Below are positions 56,612 to 64,000 of a DNA stretch of 64,000 nt, one piece after another. Position 1 is the first letter of the stretch, and the number at the start of each line of letters is the position of its first letter. This DNA is from Eleusine coracana subsp. coracana (lineage: Eukaryota; Streptophyta; Magnoliopsida; Poales; Poaceae), in the NCBI GenBank assembly GCA_032690845.1, contig CM064417.1, forward strand, positions 17,576,501 to 17,640,500, read 5' to 3'. The notes under the pieces are model-generated. The model searched no databases. It had not been told where the DNA came from and was given only the letters and a program-made list of their open reading frames with translations. Both the position numbers and the translations under genes were made by a program.

Positions 56612-57805
56612 TTATACAACACAAGGAGGATTCATGTTTGAGCAAATATAAACTTTGTGCACCATAAATACACCTCTATGATCATAGTTTCCTATAGCAT
56701 AAAAATTATTTCTTGTTAGTAAAGGCAATTCAGTTTGAGAAAACATTTGCTTCTCTATGGTATTTTGATCACAAAGAACATCAAATTCAATATAACCCAA
56801 AGTATTTAGAGAAGACAATAATTTATACTCATCCTTTTCACATGTTATTAAAATCATATATTTCATTTCAGCACTAGTAGATGAATCATAAGCAAAAACA
56901 TCAAGCTCATTCATTTGTTGCGGGAAAGGTATAAGTGAAGCAGTGGCACACAACTTCTCTTTATCAAAAGGATTAGTAGATAAATCAACTTCTGGCAATG
57001 ACAAATCAAGACAAGGTTCCAATACAACAAGATTGTTGGAACAATTCAGTACATTAGGAAAGTTCTTACTTGAAACAACAATTTGTTCTTTATCTTTCTC
57101 ACCATGTTCTTCTTTGTGTAGAAGCTGAAATGTATTAGTCGCAACAAAAGGCAAGGAAATATGTTCATCCTCTAGTAATTCAGATTTTAATGAAAGTGTT
57201 GCAACATTTGAAACAACCCATTCTATCCTAAATGGTTCATTCTTTCTTCTCTCAAGTCTTTGTTGATCCTCTTCTAAAATTTCAGCAGCAGACATAGGTT
57301 TAAGAGTAACTCTTCTATCATTGTATTTAAATGAATAGCTATTAGCAATGGTATTATGCAAAGCATTATTTGTAGAAATCCAAGGCTTACTCAATAACAA
57401 ATGACACGCTTGCATAGGCACTATATCAAAATCTGCATAATCCTTATAAGAACCAATAAAAAATTTAATGCGTGTAATTTTATCTACCTTTATCTTACCA
57501 CAAGAATTTACCCATTGGATGTAATATGGACATGGGTGTGGCTGTGTGGTCAACCCGAGCTTCTCGACCAGTTCCAAGCTTGCAATGTTGTGGCTACTCT
57601 CTCCATCAATGATGACACAACAACGTCGATCCTTCACAACAAAGTGAGTTTGAAACAAGTTGTTCATTTGATTTTGCTTTACCTTCTCCATTTGAGAACT
57701 AAGCACTCGTTGTGCTACAATACTTGTATCAACCTCATTTGACACCATCGACTCATCACCATCGGTGTCGTAACATGTCATTGTTAATAGAAAACAAGAA
57801 AACAC
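56612..57805 (-). CDS. 397-codon retropepsin-like ORF, non-autonomous element copy 2
   Basis: Homologous along its whole length to the ORF at 38355-39548 and exactly the same length, with scattered substitutions. The likely start gives MTCYDTDGDE (about 57781). Features are the gag-PR linker, IIDGESSHNIASLELVEK at the active-site position, DIVPMQACHLLLSKPW and the acidic Leu/Glu-rich C-terminal half, which is the most divergent part (HGEKDKEQIVVSSKNF versus the other copy). No stop is seen. Two independent insertions keep the same open frame, which favours a protein that was made recently. The enzyme function is untested. Confidence 0.8.
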   Translation of the reverse strand: MFSCFLLTMTCYDTDGDESMVSNEVDTSIVAQRVLSSQMEKVKQNQMNNLFQTHFVVKDRRCCVIIDGESSHNIASLELVEKLGLTTQPHPCPYYIQWVNSCGKIKVDKITRIKFFIGSYKDYADFDIVPMQACHLLLSKPWISTNNALHNTIANSYSFKYNDRRVTLKPMSAAEILEEDQQRLERRKNEPFRIEWVVSNVATLSLKSELLEDEHISLPFVATNTFQLLHKEEHGEKDKEQIVVSSKNFPNVLNCSNNLVVLEPCLDLSLPEVDLSTNPFDKEKLCATASLIPFPQQMNELDVFAYDSSTSAEMKYMILITCEKDEYKLLSSLNTLGYIEFDVLCDQNTIEKQMFSQTELPLLTRNNFYAIGNYDHRGVFMVHKVYICSNMNPPCVV

Positions 57806-58780
57806 ACAAGAGTATATTTTCCTATCGCTACTGTTTGATCACAGTGGAAACTCTCAATAAGCAAATGGCAGCACCTAACTGAGTTCTTACAAGATTCTTA
57901 ATAGCAAAACAGAGGATACCTTGGAGAGTGTGATCCGATGATTGCGAGGGTCCAAAGTTCTGTGCCTATTCAGAAGGATATATATGGAGCTTGGAAGGCA
58001 AATTGTAGTAGCAAGGATTAGCAAAATTTTGATTCAGAAATTGCAAAACTAAATAATAGTCTCAAGCTAGTCTATGTCACCGGCCTCAACTTGTCTCGGA
58101 CCTAGTTCAAGCAAGCAAGCAAATGACTCAACAAAGGACACAAAGGATGCAAGCAATTCTGAGTTTGTATGTTTTCTTTTTTTCTACTTCCTTTTTTTCG
58201 TGCTGCTTTTTCTCTTGTGCACTTTTGCCTTTTTCTTTTCTTTTCTTGAGAATCAGAACTGCAGCAAGGTATTAGAAGTATTACAACCAATGGAACCCCA
58301 GAATATTTTTTTTCTTACTACAAGTGCAGCAAAAGGGTTCTTGTAATAGCACAACTAAAACAAACTTCTATAACAAGATCAAGCAATAATTGGTTGGCTT
58401 TTGATCACAATGAGACAGCAGCAGAGCACTCTAATTTTCTTTTGCACATGAAAGTAGAATGCTAGATGTTAAAGAAAAATTTAGTGCACATAATTCCAGC
58501 AGTACTATTATCTCAACGTATGCAACACTGATTTTTTCCCTTGTTTGTCTATGACAAGGATATGCACGACTCAAACAAGACCAAAGAACAAGCACTAGAC
58601 CAGAAACACAATGACTTTATAGGAACTAAAATTCAGAGAAGCAATCTGAAATAAAAATTTGCAAGTCACAATGGGGTATAGGACAGCGGAAACACGACAA
58701 ACCGATATTTTTATGGGGCAATTTTCTGGACTATAGGATAGAACAAATAAACGAGGGTAAAGGAGAACCTAACGGTATAC
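57806..58780 (-). other. 5' leader of non-autonomous element, copy 2
   Basis: About 1 kb of non-coding leader between primer site and ORF, A/T-rich with poly-purine runs, matching the leader of copy 1 (37520-38354), for example around GGATACCTTGGAGAGTGTGATC near 57920. A leader of this length in a short element suggests retained packaging or dimerisation sequence, which is inference. Confidence 0.6.
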
Positions 58781-58798
58781 CTGAAGCTCTGATTACCA
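58781..58798 (-). other. Variant primer-binding site, copy 2
   Basis: On the minus strand, TGGTAATCAGAGCTTCAG directly follows the 5' LTR. It has the same extra A as copy 1 relative to the initiator Met tRNA complement. Confidence 0.7.
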
Positions 58799-58800
58799 CT

Positions 58801-60626
58801 TGATGTGAACAAAGGGTTCCCGATCTTCCGATAGGTTCTGGTAAACTTGATTAAGGCGAAGGCGATACACAAAACGATCCGGCTTTCGAATGACACGTTC
58901 TGAACCCCACAATCGCAGCACAACGTCTCCTATGATTATCAACCGTCCAAGAACGATTGAACTCGCCGAGAAGGCTTATCCTTGCCTGCAAATCAAGAAA
59001 ACAAGCAAAAACAAAGAAGAATGCAACCAAATTTGCAAATATACGATGAATCTCACAAGTTGGAATCTCACAAACTGATCAAACGACAAAACTGTTATCA
59101 ACAGAATAATCTAAGCACCCAAACCCTAATGAAGAGGCGGCGACTGTATGATGTGGACAAGGGTTCCCGATCTTCCGAAAGGTTCTTGGTAAGTTGATTT
59201 GGTCGGAGGCGACACACAAATCGATCCGGCTTCAGAACAGCACGTTCAAAACCCCGCAATCGCAGCACGACGTCTCCTCTGATTATCAACCGTCCAAAGA
59301 CGATTGACCTCACCGAGAAGGCTAATCCCTGCCTACGAATCAAGAACACAAGCAAGAACAATGAAGAATGCAACACAATTGCAGATGTATGATTAAACTC
59401 TCGAAGTTGGGGTCTCACAAACCGATGAACGACGACACTGTTTATAAACAGAATTGATCTAAGAAAAACCCAAACCCTAATGGTGCGGCGGCAGCTGTAT
59501 ATAAAGACCCTATGGTCGTGCAAGACCCTCTGGACGCGCCCCTAATTAGGCTCAACTAGATACAAAGCCCAAAGACCAAAAATAGGCGATGCAGCACCGA
59601 CACAGATTCTGGACTCTCTCTTGTTTTGACGATTCCTGATGACTCCGGATGAATTTTGATATGATGCCAGTGGCATTGGAAAGGTCTTCTCCTTATGTTT
59701 CCGTGCATATGTAGAACGTCCAAATCCGAGTCCGTATGCGTCCTGGTCGACTGTTTTAGTACAGACTGGTCCTGGGCCCCAAAACAGACTCGAAGTCGGT
59801 TTTGATTGGGCCTCCACTTTGGCTTCCAAGCCCTTGCTGGTCCTCCACGTTCCCAACTCCTTCTCCCATCATCTCCTGGTCCTCTCCATGGTTTCTAATC
59901 ATAAAATAATCATTAGGTAGCAAACCATTCTCAAAAGTAACATATAGCGAAGAACGTATGAACGAGCTCACCTCTAAATTTAGTCGTCGTGCACGAGCTC
60001 TAGTCATTGGACCTTGCAAGTCCAGATTTGGAGGAGTATTGTGTGTATCCATAGGAGTAATGTCCTCATCACTGTATATGAGGACCCTAGGGTCGTGCAA
60101 GACCCCCTGGACGCAGCCCTAAGTGGGCTCAACTCGATACATGGCCCAAAGACCGATTACGGTGTCGCAGCACCAGGACAGATTCTGGAAGTCGAATTGT
60201 TTCAGCGATTTCCGACGGCTCGGGATGAATTTTGACATGGTACCAGTTGTGTTGGTAAGGTCTTTTTGTTATCTTTCTAGGAATATATAGAACGACCAAA
60301 TCCGAGTCCGTATGCGTCCTAGGCGTCCGTTTTAGTGCAGACTGGTCCTGCGCTCCGAAACAGACTCGAAGTCGGTTTTGATTGGGCCTCCACCTTGGCT
60401 TGGACGTCCTTGCTGGTCCATCACGCCTCCAATCACCTCCCCAGCTATCTCATCATCATCTCCATGGTTCCTAACAATAATTAATTCATTAGGTAGCAAT
60501 CTATTCTCAAAACCACATAATAAAAACACTAGAAACGATCTCACCAGTAAATTCAGGTGATGCACATGAACTTTCATCTTAGTTGGAGGAGTGTTGTGTG
60601 TATCCATGGGTGTGATGTACTCATCA
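58801..60626 (-). repeat. 5' LTR of copy 2, split by a solo LTR
   Basis: LTR pieces 58801-59148 and 60077-60626 flank a 923-bp insertion. The left piece ends and the right piece begins at CTGTA, the insertion target. Otherwise it matches the 3' LTR. Confidence 0.9.
59144..60076 (-). mobile_element. Solo LTR nested in an LTR, perfect TSD CTGTA
   Basis: The body 59149-60071 (923 bp) starts TGATGTGGACAAGGG and ends GTCCTCATCA, flanked by CTGTA at 59144-59148 and 60072-60076. It is the same size and subfamily as the solo LTR at 262-1184 and a diverged relative of the LTR it landed in. Confidence 0.93.
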
Positions 60627-60631
60627 AATCC

Positions 60632-61977
60632 CCCCATGATTCTGTCATCACCACCATTTGTGAATGATCTCTTTTGTGTCTTCATACATTGTAGGCCAAA
60701 AGAATCCACTCTGCCAGATTTTTACTTGAGTGCGAACACACAGTTTTGTCCTCCGTATGGAGTTGAGTGGCACTTTTCTATGATCTTAGCACCTTTGACT
60801 GTAGGGACACATCTTCTTAGCAACCCATCTGTACATACTCTTTATAGGTACGGGTCTTCCCAAAAGTGACGCCGACTCTCATAAATCAATTTCTTTTTAT
60901 CCCCTGGCGGTACATAACCTACAACCATGTAATCCACAATATCTGCATACCAAGTGTTGGTGTCGGTCACCTTAAGCAGCATATCATCTCATAGAAAATC
61001 ATTTATCGGTAGCTCCTACATGTTAGTGATTTGCATACATGACAAATGATCTGCTACAGAATTCTCTACTCCTTTCTTATCTTTTATTTCAAGGTCAAAT
61101 TTTTGGAGTAAGAGAATCCATCTAATAAGCCTAGGTTTAGCATCTTTCTTAGTGAGCAGATTTTAAGGCAGCATGATCAGTATAAACAATCACCTTTGCT
61201 CCTACAAAGTATAAACATATCGATAGCAAAAAACAATAGCAAAGAGCTCTTTCTCAATGGTAGCATAATTTAGTTGTGCTCTTGTCAAAGTTTTGCTAGC
61301 ATATGCTATTATGTGATGCTTCTTGTCCTTGGGTGCCTTTTTAAGGGTATCAAATGAGTTGAGGCACTCATCATCAAAATCAAAGGGTGCATCTTTAGCT
61401 AAGAGGCTAGTGTGGGGTCTAGCAATTTGAGAGAAATCCTTAATGAAACGCTGGTAGAACCGCGCATAGCCTAGAAAGCTACGGATACCTTTAATATTGA
61501 TAGGCGGTGGACGTTTTTCTATAATTTGTATTTTTGCTTTGTCCAACTCTATCCCCCTTTCGGACACTAAGTATCCGAGCACTATGCCCTCTCAGATCAT
61601 AAAGTGGCACTTTTCCCAATTAAGCACCAGGTCCTTTTCTTGGCATCCAGTCAAGACCTTGTCTAAATTCTTCAGACAGTGATCAAAGGTTTTTCCATTG
61701 ATGGACAAATCATCCATGAAAACCTCCTTGATTTCTTCTATAATGTCAGAGAAGATGGACATCATGCACCTTTGGAAGGATGCCGGGGCATTGCAGAGCC
61801 CAAATGACATTCTCCGGTAAGCATACGTTCCATACGGACATGTGAACATGGTCTTGCTTTGATCATCGGGATGGATGAGAATTTGATGGTAACTAGAGTA
61901 ACCATCGAGGAAACAAAAGGAGTGGTTTGCAAGCCGCTCTAACATCTCATCAATAAAGGGCAGCGGGAAATGATCCT
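60632..61977 (-). pseudogene. Gypsy RT C-terminus, RNase H and integrase N-terminus
   Basis: Minus strand, from 61977 downwards. RT palm reads FPLPFIDEMLERLANH, FGLCNAPASFQRC and EVFMDDLSINGKTFDHC with the Asp-Asp pair, LVLNWEKCHFMI. After a stop at about 61590 comes GIELDKAKIQIIEKRPPPINIKG, then the RNase H segment ASKTLTRAQLNYATIEKELFAIVF. A decayed region (60720-61200) follows. The integrase zinc-finger end (FFWPTMYEDTKEIIHKW, about 60700) runs to the nested element. Same Athila-like family as 26826-28137. Confidence 0.85.
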
Positions 61978-63750
61978 TGAAGGACCAAGAAGGCGACCAG
62001 AGGGGGGGGGGGAGGGGGAATGGGAGCCAATTAAAATTCTTCTCAAGAACTGGGCCTATATCCCAATTACAACCCGAAGCAACCTCTGAAAGAATCACCA
62101 AGGCCACACACACCAACTTGTGATATGCTAACCCTAGGAATGACTCACACCAGTGGAAGAACTAGAGAGAAGCAAAGAAAAACAATCAAGATTTGAAAGT
62201 AGGAAAGAAAACACAAAACAGGCAGCTGAGACAGACCATAGGGCATCGGCAGTGCCGATTAAGGATTTTCCTCCCACACCGGCAGTGCCGGTCCAGGAAT
62301 CGGCGGTGTTGAATGACATCAGAAAGAAGATGAAATGCTCGGTAAGGACATCAGCAGTGCCGATCCAGATTTTTCTTCCCTCATCAGTAGTGCCGATCGA
62401 CCCTCGACAGAACAGAAATTAGTTCAGGATTAGGCAATAACTTGACCAAAACCTAATCAAACGAACTCCAAATCATGCCATTTTTGGATCAGGTAATGCT
62501 CAAGACATCACGACCCTAATCCAAGAAGATCCACTCAATTGGCTCAAGGAATCATCACGAATTTCAGATCTTATGCCAAGAACACCAAAAAGGGGAAACT
62601 TGAGAAATCCTTCAAATCGAAGGTGCTAGAGCTCTTGATTCAGTCAAGGACCCATGTAGGATTGTTCTAGCTCATCATAGCACTAAGATCTCCAAGAAAT
62701 CCGCCCCAAAAACTCACTCAAAAATAAGATAAAAAAATTATCACGAAAATAGCTCCAAAAAATAGAGAAAAAGAGAACTTGAGCACGAATTTGAATCTCA
62801 TATCATTGATTCATCAAGTCAAGATACATGGCTAGGAAGCCACCCTCTTCCTCCCACTATTTGGAAGAGAAAGAGATGTCTCTCACACACCCTCTCCTCT
62901 CCTCTATTACATGAAGACCTCTCCTAGCACTTTGAGTGAAGACCTAAGACAAGGCTAAGGGAAAGAGAGGCACCTCTTCCACCAGCGCTACCTCTCCTTA
63001 TATAGGCCTAGGGGTTGTCCTAAAGACTATCCTACCCCTCACCTACAATACACTGCCACCTACCACCAGGGGCATAACTGTCCATCTTTTTCCTTGTCGC
63101 TCGAACGCCATCGAGCCCTTCACGACTTTGCTTCACCTCGACGCAAGCTCCGCGATGATGCCATGTGCACCTCCAATCGCCGCCAATGATTTTGAGGCCC
63201 AAATCGGGAAACTGCCTTGCACGCTTCTCAAAATGTGACTTCTCGATCTTGACGCGTGTCACCTCGCCCATGATCCTCCTCGTCGGCAAGTCTCTCCCGC
63301 CTCCGGTCCATTGGAAGCCTCTACTTACACCGACGCCCGATCACCTTTGACTTGGTCAACCCCACCGTCTTAATCACCACCCACGGTTTTGAGGCTCAAC
63401 CACGAAACCCTCCATGCTCCTTGCCTCTCCACGTGTACGGTGTGGATCACCCTTGACTTCACCCAGCCTCGTGATCGTCCGGCCCCAAGTCTCCTACTTG
63501 TGCCCGATCCTCTCGTCGTTGACCGCCAAGTTGACTCCAGTGACCTACACATCATGAGACAAGAAAACACATTTCCCATCTCCTGCAAATTCTCCAACAT
63601 CGTCACCAACTCCGGTTAGTCACAACCATGACATGCACAAACTCATGCAATCCCTACATTCCGGCATTTCAACTCAAACACCAAGGCCAATGTCAGTTAC
63701 TCATCACATATTGCAAACCATGGCACATCTCAACATGGTTTCTCAATCCT
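61973..63750 (-). mobile_element. Solo LTR (1768 bp) inside RT, TSD ATCCT
   Basis: The body is 61978-63745. It starts TGAAGGACC and ends GGTTTCTCA on the plus strand, so termini are TG...CA, flanked by a perfect ATCCT (61973-61977, 63746-63750). Removing it restores continuity of the RT reading on either side. Minus orientation is preferred because of TATATAA (about 63000, minus) and the C/T-rich minus end typical of LTR 3' ends. It contains repeated GGCAGTGCCG motifs (62245-62400). No coding region or partner LTR was found. Confidence 0.88.
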
Positions 63751-64000
63751 TCTTTGTTGCCTTGTTGAGTTTTTGATAGTCAATGCACATTCTCCATCTT
63801 GTGATGGTTCATTGTGGGATCAACTCATTTTTCTCATTTTGAACAACCGTCATTCCTCCTTTTTTGGCACTACTTGAACCAGGCTAACCCACTCGCTATG
63901 AGACATGGGATAAATAATCTCGACGTGCAAAAGTTTCAAGACCTCCTTCTTTACTAGTTCTCGCATTGCATTGTTGAGCCTGCGCTGAGGCTCCCTAGAT
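63751..64000 (-). pseudogene. Gypsy RT N-terminal part, runs off window
   Basis: Minus-strand RT start: EPQRRLNNAMRELVKKEVLKLLH, HSEWVSLVQVVPKKGGMTVVQNEKNELIPQ and a stop, then WRMCIDYQKLNKATKK up to the solo-LTR boundary. The remainder of the element (protease, gag, 5' LTR) lies beyond the window. Confidence 0.85.

Larger units (their letters stand above)
55377..60631 (-). mobile_element. Non-autonomous gypsy derivative, copy 2
   Basis: Element 55382-60626 flanked by GATCC (55377-55381) and AATCC (60627-60631), a 5-bp duplication with one change. Same plan as copy 1, on the minus strand: 5' LTR 58801-60626 (898 bp once the 923-bp solo LTR and its 5-bp duplication are removed), primer site, 397-codon ORF, pol C-terminal remnant, polypurine tract, 3' LTR 55382-56282. 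It interrupts the integrase of the minus-strand gypsy element. Confidence 0.92.

Noticed and set aside
60332..60709. 125-codon minus-strand frame joining integrase-region sequence to LTR sequence
   Set aside because: It crosses the boundary of the nested element at 60626-60631, so it is a chimera.
61592..62116. 174-codon minus-strand frame seeming to give RT a novel N-terminus
   Set aside because: Its first part lies in the solo LTR at 61978-63745; the fusion is produced by the insertion.

Overview
The window is repeat-dense plant nuclear DNA, most likely from a panicoid grass. Supporting signs are the phi-class GST with GC-rich codons, SINEs, a CACTA transposon with grass-style subterminal motifs, Sirevirus-type Ty1/copia LTRs and Athila-like Ty3/gypsy pol fragments. 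Genus cannot be fixed from sequence alone. Only one intact host gene is visible: a three-exon glutathione S-transferase at 20111-20988 (+). Almost everything else is transposable-element sequence, much of it nested, and boundaries could often be read from target-site duplications (TSDs).

Layout. 1-6686: a solo LTR (262-1184, perfect TSD), SINEs, and about 4.6 kb of AT-rich unassigned sequence with a GC-rich island. 6687-18327: one CACTA (En/Spm) element of 11.6 kb. Both of its genes are on the minus strand: a TNP2-type transposase broken by in-frame stops, and a TNP1-like/Ulp1-like gene. 18328-24029: the gene island, with a SINE with perfect TSD, the GST gene with core promoter and poly(A) signal, a probable hAT-type remnant and a TTAA-flanked MITE. 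24030-29223: a plus-strand Ty3/gypsy element (LTR, gag, PR, RT, RNase H) truncated in RNase H and abutting a gypsy LTR in the opposite orientation. 29224-50225: a degenerate outer element carrying a Sirevirus-like 3' LTR. It is split by a complete but decayed Sirevirus (33243-47649, TSD ACCTT), which is itself split by a non-autonomous gypsy derivative (36618-40776). 51528-64000: a minus-strand Ty3/gypsy element running off the window. It is broken by a second copy of the non-autonomous derivative (55382-60626, whose 5' LTR carries a solo LTR) and by another solo LTR (61978-63745).

The most interesting signal is the non-autonomous gypsy derivative. Two copies in opposite orientations, in unrelated hosts, share the same structure: LTR, a PBS with one extra base, a 397-codon ORF that is open in both and covers a retropepsin-like domain, a remnant of the pol C-terminus, polypurine tract, LTR. 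Reverse transcriptase and RNase H are missing from both. This suggests a deletion-derived family that moved in trans while keeping a protease ORF. Second is the CACTA element, where the motif of the subterminal repeats recurs internally, as a perfect hairpin, beside a TATA-like site in the orientation of the second gene. These are readings by eye; no alignment, dating or database search was run.
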